NCBI GenBank assembly: GCA_963794215.1
Contig: CAWCCQ010000003.1
Location: 503,338 to 567,337 of the forward strand
DNA length: 64,000 nucleotides
Origin: DATKRB01 sp963794215
GTDB lineage: Bacteria; Actinomycetota; Acidimicrobiia; Acidimicrobiales; RAAP-2
Reading direction: 5' to 3'
Under the pieces are notes generated by a model that was not told the origin of the DNA, searched no databases, and saw only the letters and a program-made list of their open reading frames with translations. The first letter of the stretch is position 1, and every line of letters begins with the position of its first letter. Both the position numbers and the translations under genes were made by a program. This document shows, piece after piece, positions 26,570 to 35,133 of this stretch.

Positions 26570-26681
26570 GGGTGCTCAACCGCCCCCGGCGATGGATCCC
26601 GCCGGCGGGAGGCCGTGTCTGGCACGAACCTCCCTGAACCGCTCGTCGTGGGCTAATGGTTCCTTCCGATTTCCGAAGGAA
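26570..26681 (+). ncRNA. fluoride riboswitch (crcB RNA motif)
   Basis: The core 'GGCGATGGATCCCGCC' at 26588-26603 matches the GGCGATGGNGTTCGCC type 5' element, and 'GGCTAATGGTTCC' at 26651-26663 matches the conserved 3' GGCUGAUGRCUCC element; the two can form the pseudoknot of this class. A helix formed by 'ggcgggagg' and 'cctccc' lies between them. Immediately downstream, TTCCTTC (26660-26666) and GAAGGAA (26675-26681) pair over the ribosome site AGGAAGGA of the first FluC gene, which suggests control of translation. Downstream genes are fluoride channels, as expected. Confidence 0.82.
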
Positions 26682-26686
26682 GGACG

Positions 26687-27367
26687 ATGCCCGACAACCA
26701 GCCCGACGACACCCCCGACACCGACATCCCCCACGGCATCAGAGCGGACGGACTGAGCCTTCCCTGGTCTGACGCCCGGTCCGCGGACCCGAGGCACTCA
26801 GCACGCGCCTCGAGGCCTGGCGCACTTCCGGTGGACCCGGACCTCGACCCCGAGGATCCGGCCGAGCCCTCCAGCACCCACCGGCCAACGCCGCACGGCG
26901 CCCGCCCGCACCGGGCGCAACCGCTCATCCTCCTAGTGATCATGGCCGGCGGGGCGCTCGGGACGCTGGCGCGCTACGAGCTCGGCCTCGCGTGGCCCAC
27001 TGTGCCGGGGAGATTTCCCCTCACCACCTTCACCATCAACACCAGCGGGGCACTTGCGCTGGGCGTGGTGCTCACCCTCGTGCTCGCTCGACAACCGGTG
27101 AACCACTACCTGCGTCCGTTCCTCGGGACCGGGTTACTCGGCGGATGGACGACATACTCCACCCTGGTGGTCGATGCGACCGCGCTGGCCAAGGGCGATC
27201 ACCTCGGCCTCGCCGCCGGGTATCTGTTCGCCACGCTGGTCGCCGGCATGGCGGCGGTCGCCGCGGGCATCTGGGCGGCGCGCATCGTTGTAAGCCGTCG
27301 TGGCCGAGGTCGGCCCCTGTTCGCGGGCGCCCAGGGGCCCAACGACCGCGCCGGTCGGCCCCGATGA
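26687..27367 (+). CDS. crcB1: fluoride channel subunit FluC/CrcB 1
   Basis: A 226-residue protein whose first ~78 residues are a disordered Pro/Asp-rich cytosolic extension, unusual for this ~120-residue family. The channel part has four membrane segments with 'GGALGTLARYELG', 'TFTINTSGALALG' and 'GGWTTYST' (the F-box and polar track). Fluc proteins are dual-topology dimers that export fluoride; two different genes in tandem usually make a heterodimer. The start at 26687 follows the riboswitch hairpin and AGGAAGGA. The C-terminal ~25 residues are again hydrophilic. Confidence 0.92.
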   Translation: MPDNQPDDTPDTDIPHGIRADGLSLPWSDARSADPRHSARASRPGALPVDPDLDPEDPAEPSSTHRPTPHGARPHRAQPLILLVIMAGGALGTLARYELGLAWPTVPGRFPLTTFTINTSGALALGVVLTLVLARQPVNHYLRPFLGTGLLGGWTTYSTLVVDATALAKGDHLGLAAGYLFATLVAGMAAVAAGIWAARIVVSRRGRGRPLFAGAQGPNDRAGRPR

Positions 27368-27440
27368 GCGGGTCGGTGAGCGCCACGGGCAGTAGCGCCC
27401 TACAGAACCCGACGACCGACACTGCGACGGGAGACCGACG

Positions 27441-27815
27441 GTGGTGATCGCGGCGGTCGTCGGGATTTTGGGCGGGCTCGGAGCTGTCGCCCGGTACCTC
27501 GCCGACGGCGCCGTGCAGGATCGGACCTCTGGGAGCATGCCCTTGGGAACGCTGGCGGTCAACGTCACCGGGTCGTTCGTGCTCGGAGTGGTAACCGGTG
27601 CCCTGTGGTATCACGGCCTCGGCACGAGGTGGCATTCGGTGCTCGGCATCGGCCTCTGCGGTGGGTTCACCACGTGGTCCACCGCCAGCTGGGAGACGGT
27701 GCAGCTGGCCACCACCGCGGGACGACGCTGGCAGGCCACGGTGTATGCCCTCGGCGGGCTGGGCGCCGCTCTGCTCGCCGCGGCCGCCGGCATCGCCTTG
27801 GCGGGCGTGCTCTGA
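27441..27815 (+). CDS. crcB2: fluoride channel subunit FluC/CrcB 2
   Basis: A 124-residue subunit of normal length with four membrane segments, 'GGLGAVARYL', 'LAVNVTGSFVLG' with the conserved Asn, and 'GGFTTWSTASWET' (filter region). GTG start. It lies 73 bases after crcB1 and is its probable heterodimer partner in antiparallel orientation. Expression is expected to follow the upstream riboswitch. Confidence 0.93.
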   Translation: MVIAAVVGILGGLGAVARYLADGAVQDRTSGSMPLGTLAVNVTGSFVLGVVTGALWYHGLGTRWHSVLGIGLCGGFTTWSTASWETVQLATTAGRRWQATVYALGGLGAALLAAAAGIALAGVL

Positions 27816-27834
27816 GACTGCTCGCCCGATCGAC

Positions 27835-29403
27835 CTACCGTTGCGCGTCGAACGTCGGGACGAGCGTCCTGGCTGCACGGGCCTCGTCCACCCGCCGCAC
27901 CGGCGTCGTCCGCGGCGCCAGCACGAAGCTGTCGTCGACCGCCGCCTCGCGGGCGATGCGTTCGAGGGCATCGGCCAGGGACTCGAGGGTCTGGAGGCTC
28001 TCGGTCTCGGTCGGCTCGAGCATCAGCGCCTCGTCGACGATCAACGGGAAATAGACCGTGGGCGAGTGGAACCCTTCCTCTAAGAGCCGTTTGGCGACGT
28101 CGAGAGCTCGGATTCCGGACTCCTTGCGCAAGGTCGCAGCGGCCAGAACCACCTCGTGCATGCAGATCCGGTCGAAGGGCACGTCGTAGACACCGCTCAA
28201 CCGGGTGCGGATCCAGTTCGCGTTGAGGACCGCCCGTTCAGCCACGCGCCGTAGGCCGTCGCCGCCGTGCACGGCGATGTAGGTGAGTGCCCGGGCCAGC
28301 ACCAGCGCGTTGCCGTGCCAGCTGTGGACGCGACCGATCGAGTGGGGCGGAGTCAGCCAGCCGAAGCGAGTGGTACCCGGCTCGTCGAGATCCCCGGCCT
28401 GACGCTGCTCGACCGGGGTCGCCGGCCCCAGTGCCACGGGCCGCGGACCGGGCAAGAAGTCGACCAGGCGGGGCGAGACGGCGACCGGGCCGGCGCCCGG
28501 GCCACCGCCGCCGTGCGGCGTCGCAAAGGTCTTGTGCAGGTTCATGTGCACGATGTCGAAGCCCATGTCACCTGGCCGGACCACTCCCAAGATGGCGTTG
28601 AGGTTGGCCCCGTCGTAGTACAGCAGACCGCCGACCTCGTGCACCGCGGAGGCGATGGCCACGATGTCGTCCTCGAAGAGCCCGAGGGTGTTGGGGTTGG
28701 TCAACATGATCCCCGCGACATCGGTGTCGAGCACGTCGCGCAGGGCCGCCATATCCACACAGCCGCGGGCGTCGCTCGGCACGGTCGTCACCTGGTAGCC
28801 ACCCAGGGTCACCGACGCCGGGTTGGTTCCATGGGCCGAGTCGGGGATGATGACCCGCCGGCGCTGCTCGCCGTGCGCGTCGTGCCAGGCCCGCATCAAC
28901 AACAGCCCGGTCAGCTCGCCCGCCGCCCCGGCCGCCGGCTGGAGCGTGGCCGCGGCCATGCCGGTGATCTCGCACAACGCAGCTTCGAGCTCGACGAGAA
29001 GGGCGAGCCACCCCTGGGCCAGCGACGCCGGTGCCCCCGGGTGCACGCCGGCCAGCCCGGGCAGCGACGCCACCGTGTCACAGAGCTTGGGGTTGTACTT
29101 CATCGTGCACGACCCGAGCGGGTACGCCCCGAGATCCACCGAGAACTGCCGGTGGCTGAGCCGGGTGAAGTGCCCCACCAGATCGCGCTCGGAGACCTCG
29201 GCCAGGGCAACGGGGTCCCCGCGCAGGTGCGCTGGGGGCACCAACTCCTCTGGCGTCCACTCGGGAATGCCCGTGGTCCGCAGCTGCCAGCTGGCCCGAC
29301 CGGGCTGAGAGAGCTCGAAGAGGGTGGGCTCGGCCGCCCGGCCGAGAAGTGGGGCGCTGGACGCCCGACCGCCCGCCGCCGGCTGGGGCGTCGGGGTGCT
29401 CAC
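27835..29403 (-). CDS. gcvPB: glycine dehydrogenase (decarboxylating) subunit 2
   Basis: A 522-residue PLP subunit of the P-protein of the glycine cleavage system. The PLP lysine is in 'NLHKTFATPHGGGGPG', and 'HRQFSVDLGAYPLGSCTMKY' is a family hallmark. With subunit 1 it decarboxylates glycine and passes aminomethyl to the lipoyl H-protein. The GTG start overlaps the gcvPA stop (GTGA). It is the last gene of gcvT-gcvPA-gcvPB; gcvH is about 13 kb away next to garA. Confidence 0.97.
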   Translation of the reverse strand: MSTPTPQPAAGGRASSAPLLGRAAEPTLFELSQPGRASWQLRTTGIPEWTPEELVPPAHLRGDPVALAEVSERDLVGHFTRLSHRQFSVDLGAYPLGSCTMKYNPKLCDTVASLPGLAGVHPGAPASLAQGWLALLVELEAALCEITGMAAATLQPAAGAAGELTGLLLMRAWHDAHGEQRRRVIIPDSAHGTNPASVTLGGYQVTTVPSDARGCVDMAALRDVLDTDVAGIMLTNPNTLGLFEDDIVAIASAVHEVGGLLYYDGANLNAILGVVRPGDMGFDIVHMNLHKTFATPHGGGGPGAGPVAVSPRLVDFLPGPRPVALGPATPVEQRQAGDLDEPGTTRFGWLTPPHSIGRVHSWHGNALVLARALTYIAVHGGDGLRRVAERAVLNANWIRTRLSGVYDVPFDRICMHEVVLAAATLRKESGIRALDVAKRLLEEGFHSPTVYFPLIVDEALMLEPTETESLQTLESLADALERIAREAAVDDSFVLAPRTTPVRRVDEARAARTLVPTFDAQR

Positions 29404-30791
29404 GAGCGGAGCGCCTTGTCGAACGCGGCCACGAAGGCATCGATCTGGCGGGCCGTCCGGCGCTCGGTCACGGCCACCAGCAGCGCGTTGGGGAGATCGG
29501 GCTGCGCCACCGACCCGTCGGCACCGTCGCCCACCAAGGCGTCCAACGCCAGGCCACCGAGGAATCCCTGCTCAGCCAGCCGCTCGATGAGCACGGAGGC
29601 GGGGATCGGGGTGCGCAGAGCGAACTCCCGCACCACCGGAGTGTCGCCGGTAAGCGGAGCGACCCCGTCCAGCCCCAACAACGCCTCACGGGCGTATCTG
29701 GTCCCCCGAGCGCAGCGCAGGGCTACCTCGGCCAAGCCCGCGGTGCCCAGCCAGCCCAACTGGATCGCCGCGGTCACCGCCATCAGGGTCTGGTTGGTGC
29801 ACACGTTGGACGTGGCCTTCTCGCGGCGGATGTCCTGCTCGCGCGCCCGGAGCGTCGTGACGTAGGCCCGGGTGCCCTCCGAGTCGACGGTCTCGCCGAC
29901 CAGCCGACCCGGCAAGCGCCGGACGTGGGCGAGGGTGCAGGCGAAGAGTCCGAGGTAGGGGCCCCCGAAGCCGAGGGAGGTCCCGAAGGCCTGCCCCTCC
30001 CCAACGACGACGTCGGCACCCCACTCGCCGGGCGAGCGGAGGATCCCCGAGGAGACCGGGTCCGAAGCCACCACGAGGATCGCGCCGAGCTCGTCGCACC
30101 GGCGCCGGGCCTCGGCCAAGTCCTCAATGCAGCCGAGGTAGTTCGGGTACCCCACGACCAGCACGCTCGGGGGCCCGGCGTCGCCGGGCGGTTCGGACGG
30201 GTCGGGCCAAGCCGTACGCCCTTCGACCAGTGGCACGGCCACGAGCTGGTGCCCGGTCCCCGCCGCGAACGTCCCGAGCACCTGCCGCCAGTGCGGGTGG
30301 ACGCCCGACGACACCCAGACACCCGGGCGACCGCTCACGCTCACCCCGAGGTTGACCCCTTCGACGAGCGCGCTGGCTCCGTCGTAGAGCGAGGCGTTGG
30401 CGATCGGCAGGCCAGCGAGACGCGACGCCATGGTCTGAAACTCGAAGACTGCCTGCAGGACCCCTTGGGCCACTTCGGGCTGGTAGGGGGTATAGGAGGT
30501 CACGAACTCCGAGCGGCCGGCCAGAGCCCGGACGACCGGAGGTACCTCGTGGTCATAGGCACCGCCTCCGGCGAAGCACACCAAGCGGTCCGAACGGGCC
30601 ACGTTGGCCTCGGCCAGCGTCTCGAGGTGATCGAGGACGTCAGGCTCGGGCCGGCCCGCGGGCAGGCCCAGCCCACCGACGATCCGGAGTGCCTCGGGCA
30701 CCGCGGCGAACAGGTCGTCGAGGGAGCCAAGCCCGATGAACTCGAGCATGGCGGCGATGTCGGCGTCGGTATGGGGCAGGTAGTCGCCCAT
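29400..30791 (-). CDS. gcvPA: glycine dehydrogenase (decarboxylating) subunit 1
   Basis: A 463-residue subunit. 'TSYTPYQPEVAQGVLQAVFE' and 'SNVCTNQTLMAV' are signature blocks of the PA subunit. The ATG at 30791 has GGAG five bases upstream and shares a base with the gcvT stop (TGATG). A split P-protein (PA plus PB) is seen in many Gram-positives, archaea and deep actinobacteria, whereas mycobacteria have a fused GcvB. Confidence 0.96.
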   Translation of the reverse strand: MGDYLPHTDADIAAMLEFIGLGSLDDLFAAVPEALRIVGGLGLPAGRPEPDVLDHLETLAEANVARSDRLVCFAGGGAYDHEVPPVVRALAGRSEFVTSYTPYQPEVAQGVLQAVFEFQTMASRLAGLPIANASLYDGASALVEGVNLGVSVSGRPGVWVSSGVHPHWRQVLGTFAAGTGHQLVAVPLVEGRTAWPDPSEPPGDAGPPSVLVVGYPNYLGCIEDLAEARRRCDELGAILVVASDPVSSGILRSPGEWGADVVVGEGQAFGTSLGFGGPYLGLFACTLAHVRRLPGRLVGETVDSEGTRAYVTTLRAREQDIRREKATSNVCTNQTLMAVTAAIQLGWLGTAGLAEVALRCARGTRYAREALLGLDGVAPLTGDTPVVREFALRTPIPASVLIERLAEQGFLGGLALDALVGDGADGSVAQPDLPNALLVAVTERRTARQIDAFVAAFDKALRS

Positions 30792-31913
30792 CAACGCTCC
30801 TTTCGTGGGGGCCAGAACGGGGGCCGAACCAGGGCGGCCGGCAATGACCGTCCTCGCTGCTCGAACGTGACGGCCCGCCCGTCGTCGATCCGTGCGTCGG
30901 TGTCGATGAACGCCAGCGCGATCCCGCGTTCGAGCATCGGCGAGAAGTTCCCGCTGCTCACCGTGCCGACCACCCGTTCGTCCACCCGCACGAGCGCTCC
31001 CTCACGTGGCGGTTGGCGGCCGTCGGCCAACAGGCCCCGCAGCCGACGCGCCGGACCGCGTGCCCGCTCGGCCTCGATCGCCTCTCGCCCGGTGAAGTGG
31101 CCCTTGTCCCAGCCGATCACCCAGCCCAGGCCCGCCTGCAGGGGCGTGATGCCCGGGCCAAGCTCATGGCCGTGGAGCGGCAGCCCGGCCTCGAGGCGCA
31201 ACGTGTCGCGGGCCCCGAGGCCCGCTGGCAGCACGCCGGCCGCGACGATCGCCTCCCACAGGCTCGGAGCCACCGCTACTGGAACCGCGCACTCCACCCC
31301 GTCCTCGCCTGTGTACCCGGTCCCCGCGGCCACGCACTGGGCACCTCCCCACTCGAAGGATTCTGACGGCGAACCGACCGACTGACGCGGCTTCGGCGGA
31401 CACCTGGCCCAGACACCGGCGAGCGTCGGGCCCCTGTACGGCCAGAACGGCCCGGCTCGCGGTGGTGTCGACGCCCCCGATCGCCGCCCGGACACGCTCG
31501 GTGTTCGACGCATTGGGCATCACGTCGAAGCGGTCCGGGTTCACCCACCACACGATGATGTCGTCGACAACCGACCCCTCGGCGTCGAGGAGGTGGGTGT
31601 ATTGGGCGCGCCCAGGGCCGATCTTGTTGAGGTCGTTGGTGAGCGCGCCTTGGAGCCGGTCCTCGGCGTCGGCCCCCTCCAGCCGCACGGTGCCGAGGTG
31701 GCTCACGTCGAAGACCACCGCCGCCGTCCGACAGGCCCGATGCTCGGCCACCGTGCCAGTCCGGTAGGCAACGGGCATCTCCCAGCCGCCGAAGGGCACC
31801 ATCCGTGCGCCGAGAGCCACGTGCTCGGCGTGCAGCGGCGAGTGCCGAGCCGCTCGTTCACTCGACTCGGCGACGCGCTCCTCGTCGGCGACGCCCGGCG
31901 CTCCCGCATCCAC
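30791..31913 (-). CDS. gcvT: glycine cleavage T-protein (aminomethyltransferase), one-base insertion
   Basis: A protein of about 373 residues once corrected. It transfers the methylene group from aminomethyl-lipoyl H-protein to tetrahydrofolate. 'VPFGGWEMPVAYRTG', 'VFDVSHLGTVRLEG' and 'GTGYTGEDGVE' are typical. The frame breaks at 31358-31365: 'GTC AGA ATC CTT CGA' should be 'GTC AGA TCC TTC GAG' (VRSFEWGG), so one extra base is present. The GTG at 31913 is the probable start. It is directly upstream of gcvPA and overlaps it by one base. Confidence 0.93.
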
Positions 31914-31922
31914 GGCGTCAGC

Positions 31923-32330
31923 CTAGGCCGCGCTGCCAGCCACCAATGCGAGTCCATGGTGCGCCAACAGCGCCCGAAAGTCCCGCTGGTACACCACCTC
32001 GACCTCCACCTCGGGGTACAGCGCGCGCAGACGCCGAACCTTCGCGTTCTTGCGGGTGACAAGACGCTGATCCGCGGTGGTCAGCTCGACGAAGCAGCGG
32101 TGCTCGGGCAACCAGAAGTCCGGTCGGAAGCCCGACGACGGCGTCCCGTCCTTCCGCCAGGCCAACACGAACTCGACCGGCTCGTACTCCCACCTCACGC
32201 CGGCCGCGTCGAGCAGCGCCGCGAACATCCGTTCAGAGGGATGGGCGAACCGCACCCCGGCGGCGGGCACCGCCGAAGGATGATCCGTCGAAGGGTCCCG
32301 GCGTCGATCGGGCCGTTGCCGGCCGGTCAC
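31923..32330 (-). CDS. PD-(D/E)XK nuclease-like protein
   Basis: A 135-residue basic protein. 'RWEYEPVEFVLAW', 'FRPDFWLPEHRCFVELTT' and 'LVTRKNAKVRRLRALYP' follow the E...PD...ExK arrangement of small restriction-endonuclease-like folds, but the usual K is a T here (VELT), as in a widespread actinobacterial subfamily. The GTG start overlaps the stop of the MerR gene by 4 bases, so the two are translationally coupled. Neither a methylase nor a toxin partner is close. The function is unknown. Confidence 0.6.
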   Translation of the reverse strand: MTGRQRPDRRRDPSTDHPSAVPAAGVRFAHPSERMFAALLDAAGVRWEYEPVEFVLAWRKDGTPSSGFRPDFWLPEHRCFVELTTADQRLVTRKNAKVRRLRALYPEVEVEVVYQRDFRALLAHHGLALVAGSAA

Positions 32331-32830
32331 TCCCCGGCCGCTCGTGCAGAGAGACGGTCGGCGGGTGCGAGCTCGTCGCGCCGGGCGGCCGCACCAGCGC
32401 CGATGCGCACGATATCGGCGTCGAGCTCGCCGACCACGCCCGAGAGCGGCACGATGTTGAAGACTCCCTGCCCCCCCGCCAGCAGGTCGACGACCTCGCC
32501 GTTCGAGCGGGCGAGGATAGACCGATTGCCGGTGAGGACCAGGTTCGAAGAGGCCACGTCGGCACCGAGGTCTTCGCGCAGGCACTCGACTGCCCGGCGA
32601 GCGGATTGCAGCGAGACGCCGGCGTCGAGCAGTTGCTTGATCACTTTGAGCTCGAGCACGTCGCGGTACGCGTACCGACGCTTGGTCCCGCTCCCCCGGG
32701 CCTCGGCCAACGAGGGCCGCAACAGGCCGGTCCTCGCCCAGTAGTCGAGCTGGCGGTAGGAGATCCCGATCAACGCACAGACCTGGGGACCCCCGAAACC
32801 CTCAACCTCCGGCTCAGCGCCACTCGCCAT
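32327..32830 (-). CDS. MerR-family transcriptional regulator
   Basis: A 167-residue regulator. Residues about 12-80 form the winged helix MerR domain ('ALIGISYRQLDYWARTGLLR', 'RRYAYRDVLELKVIKQLLDA'). The C-terminal part lacks a metal-binding cysteine set. The ATG at 32830 follows GGAGG. It is similar to the second MerR protein in the mycobacterial garA-ftsR-BFN-merR neighbourhood, here separated from those genes by 8 kb. Confidence 0.85.
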   Translation of the reverse strand: MASGAEPEVEGFGGPQVCALIGISYRQLDYWARTGLLRPSLAEARGSGTKRRYAYRDVLELKVIKQLLDAGVSLQSARRAVECLREDLGADVASSNLVLTGNRSILARSNGEVVDLLAGGQGVFNIVPLSGVVGELDADIVRIGAGAAARRDELAPADRLSARAAGE

Positions 32831-32892
32831 TGGGCCTCCTCCGCTCCGCAGACTGGCCAGCACTCTACCGCGCTGGGACCACACGCACGTAG

Positions 32893-33963
32893 TTACGCGG
32901 GCGTGCTCTCCTCCCGCCAGGCGGTGACCGCGCCGCGTACTCGCAGGCTCACCCGTTGGGACGGACGCCACAGATCGCCGCCCACCACCCTAACCACGAG
33001 CACCGGGCCCCCGGGCCCAGCTCGCCCCGCCTGGCGCACCCTCAGCACCGCGTCGTGCCCGTAGTATTCGACGCTCTCGACGCAGCCGGTGAGCTGCTCA
33101 GTGCCCGGCTCGCCGCTCACTTCGATCTGCTCGGGGCGGATCATCACCTGCACCGGTTGGCCCTCGCGCAGGTGGCGGTCGGGGTGAAGCGCGAGGGGCA
33201 GACTGCCCAAGGAGGTGTCCGCCGATCCGCCAACCACGGTGCCTGTCACCAGATTGATGTCCCCGAAGAACTGCGCCAGCTCGGGGTCCGCCGGGTCACC
33301 GTAGAGCGTCTCGGGCGAGCCGACCTGGGCGATCTTGCCGCTGCGGATGACGGCGACCAGATCGGCCAGCGACAACGCTTCATCTTGGTCGTGGGTCACC
33401 AGGAGCGTCGTGGCGCCGGCGTTGCGCAGGACGTCGCGCACGTCGTTACGCACTGATGACCGCAATCCGGCGTCGAGCGAGGAGAACGGCTCGTCCAAAA
33501 GCACCACCTCGGGGTCGACCGCTAGCGCCCGGGCCAGGGCCACCCGCTGCTGCTGGCCACCCGAGAGCTGATGGGGGTAGCGCGGGCCGAGGCCACCGAG
33601 GCCGACCATCTCGAGCAGTTGCGCCACCCGCCGGCCCCGCTTGCGGCGACGCAACCCGAACCCCACGTTGGCCTCGACCGTCAGATGGGGAAAGAGCGAT
33701 CCTTCTTGCGCGACATATCCCATGCGCCGACGTTCGGGACGCACATGCTGGCCGGGTGCCTCCAACGTGCGGCCGCCCATCGTGACGGTGCCCCGATCGG
33801 GTCGCTCGAACCCGGCCGCGATCCGAAGGAGGGTGGTCTTCCCGCTCCCCGAGGCGCCGAGGATCGCGGTGAACGAGCCCGCGGGAACCGATAAGTCGAT
33901 GCCGCGCAGCACGGGGTGCTGGCCGAAGGACTTGTGCAGGTCGGCGACGTCGAGGTCGGTCAT
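32893..33963 (-). CDS. ABC transporter ATP-binding protein (FbpC/PotA type)
   Basis: A 356-residue importer ATPase with Walker A GASGSGKTT at 36-44, signature 'LSGGQQQR', Walker B 'VVLLDEPFSSLDA' and a C-terminal TOBE domain ('MIRPEQIEVSG'). The type is that of Fe(III), polyamine or sulfate importers. An iron-box-like palindrome sits about 85 bases upstream, which supports iron transport. No permease or binding protein gene is adjacent. Confidence 0.88.
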   Translation of the reverse strand: MTDLDVADLHKSFGQHPVLRGIDLSVPAGSFTAILGASGSGKTTLLRIAAGFERPDRGTVTMGGRTLEAPGQHVRPERRRMGYVAQEGSLFPHLTVEANVGFGLRRRKRGRRVAQLLEMVGLGGLGPRYPHQLSGGQQQRVALARALAVDPEVVLLDEPFSSLDAGLRSSVRNDVRDVLRNAGATTLLVTHDQDEALSLADLVAVIRSGKIAQVGSPETLYGDPADPELAQFFGDINLVTGTVVGGSADTSLGSLPLALHPDRHLREGQPVQVMIRPEQIEVSGEPGTEQLTGCVESVEYYGHDAVLRVRQAGRAGPGGPVLVVRVVGGDLWRPSQRVSLRVRGAVTAWREESTPA

Positions 33964-34047
33964 GAGAAGACCGGTTCGCCAGGGAACTTGACCGCTCGCG
34001 CTCGCACGCCCTTCCCCCCCTGCATCGACCGACGCGATGTCACCACA

Positions 34048-34061
34048 TTAGGGTACCCTAA
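34048..34061. promoter_or_regulatory. iron-box-like palindrome (IdeR/DtxR candidate site)
   Basis: TTAGGGTACCCTAA is a perfect 14-bp palindrome in AT-rich context upstream of the ABC ATPase gene. It matches about 13 of 19 positions of the known IdeR consensus when extended to the right. Function is inferred from this similarity and the gene type. Confidence 0.5.
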
Positions 34062-34160
34062 TATTGGGCGTCGACACCTGGGCCGGACCGGTGACCTCGG
34101 TCCGGGCGTTCCCCCAGCTACCGGGATTTGCCCGTCCCCTCGACCCTGCCCGCCGCTTCG

Positions 34161-35045
34161 TCAGTCGGGTGCCGGAGCCCCCAGGTCGGCGCGGCCCTCG
34201 GTCGGGCTCGAGGCGTCGGCGTGGAACCGAAGCGGGATGCGTCCAGCCCCCCGGGCGAGACGACCGGCCTCCACGGCAAGCCGCATGGCTCGGGCCATGG
34301 CCACCGGGTCGTGGGCTCGATTGATGGCCGACGCGACAAGCACCCCATCGCAGCCCAGCTCCATTGCCTGCGCCACGTCGGACGGCACCCCCACGCCGGC
34401 GTCGAGGATCACCGGCACGTCGACGGCTGCACGGAGCAGCGCCAGATTGTGCGGGTTGCGGATTCCCAGGCCGCTCCCGATGGGTGCCCCGAGGGGCATG
34501 ACCGCCGGACAGCCCACCTGTTGGAGGCGTCGGGCCACGACCGGGTCGTCAGTCGTGTACGGGAGCACGACGAACCCGTCCTCGGTCAGCTCCTCGGCCG
34601 CCGCGAGCAGCTCCACCGAGTCGGGCAGCAAGGTTCGGTCGTCGCCGATGACCTCGAGCTTCACCCAGTTCGTCTCGAACGCTGCCCGAGCGAGCCGAGC
34701 CGTCAGCACGGCCTCGGCGGCCGTTCGACACCCCGCGGTGTTCGGGAGGACCCGGACGGCGCGACGGGCAAGCACGTCGAGCAGCGAACCTCCGAACGCG
34801 GGATCGAACCGCCGAACGGCGACCGTGGCCATGGCCGCGCCCGACGCTTCGAGGGTTTCGTCGAGTATCGCCATGCTGACCATCCCACCAGTTCCGAGCA
34901 AGAGGCGGGAGTCCAGGGTCTCGCCCGCGATGACCAGCGCGGAGCCTCCTGTCGGGCGTTCGCCCTGCCCGGCTGCGTCTCGGCCGGGGGGATCCTGAGA
35001 GGCTCCGGGGTGGTCCGCCGCGTCTGGAACAGAGAGGGTGGTCAC
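34161..35045 (-). CDS. thiG: thiazole synthase ThiG
   Basis: A 294-residue protein that makes the thiazole moiety of thiamine from deoxyxylulose phosphate, dehydroglycine and ThiS thiocarboxylate. 'LLLGTGGM' (phosphate site), 'WVKLEVIGDD' with the Schiff-base lysine, 'VMPLGAPIGSGLG' and 'ILDAGVGVPSDVAQAMELG' are conserved. The GTG at 35045 gives a ~35-residue Pro/Gly-rich N-terminal extension over the usual 260. It is divergent from thiD across 88 bases; thiS and thiO are not in the window. Confidence 0.93.
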   Translation of the reverse strand: MTTLSVPDAADHPGASQDPPGRDAAGQGERPTGGSALVIAGETLDSRLLLGTGGMVSMAILDETLEASGAAMATVAVRRFDPAFGGSLLDVLARRAVRVLPNTAGCRTAAEAVLTARLARAAFETNWVKLEVIGDDRTLLPDSVELLAAAEELTEDGFVVLPYTTDDPVVARRLQQVGCPAVMPLGAPIGSGLGIRNPHNLALLRAAVDVPVILDAGVGVPSDVAQAMELGCDGVLVASAINRAHDPVAMARAMRLAVEAGRLARGAGRIPLRFHADASSPTEGRADLGAPAPD

Positions 35046-35133
35046 CGCTGACGAGCCTACCGGCGTCGGTCGCCGCCACTTCCCCAGGCGCGACTGCTCG
35101 AGCGCCCGGCGAGCGCGTCGGTAGGCTGCCCAG

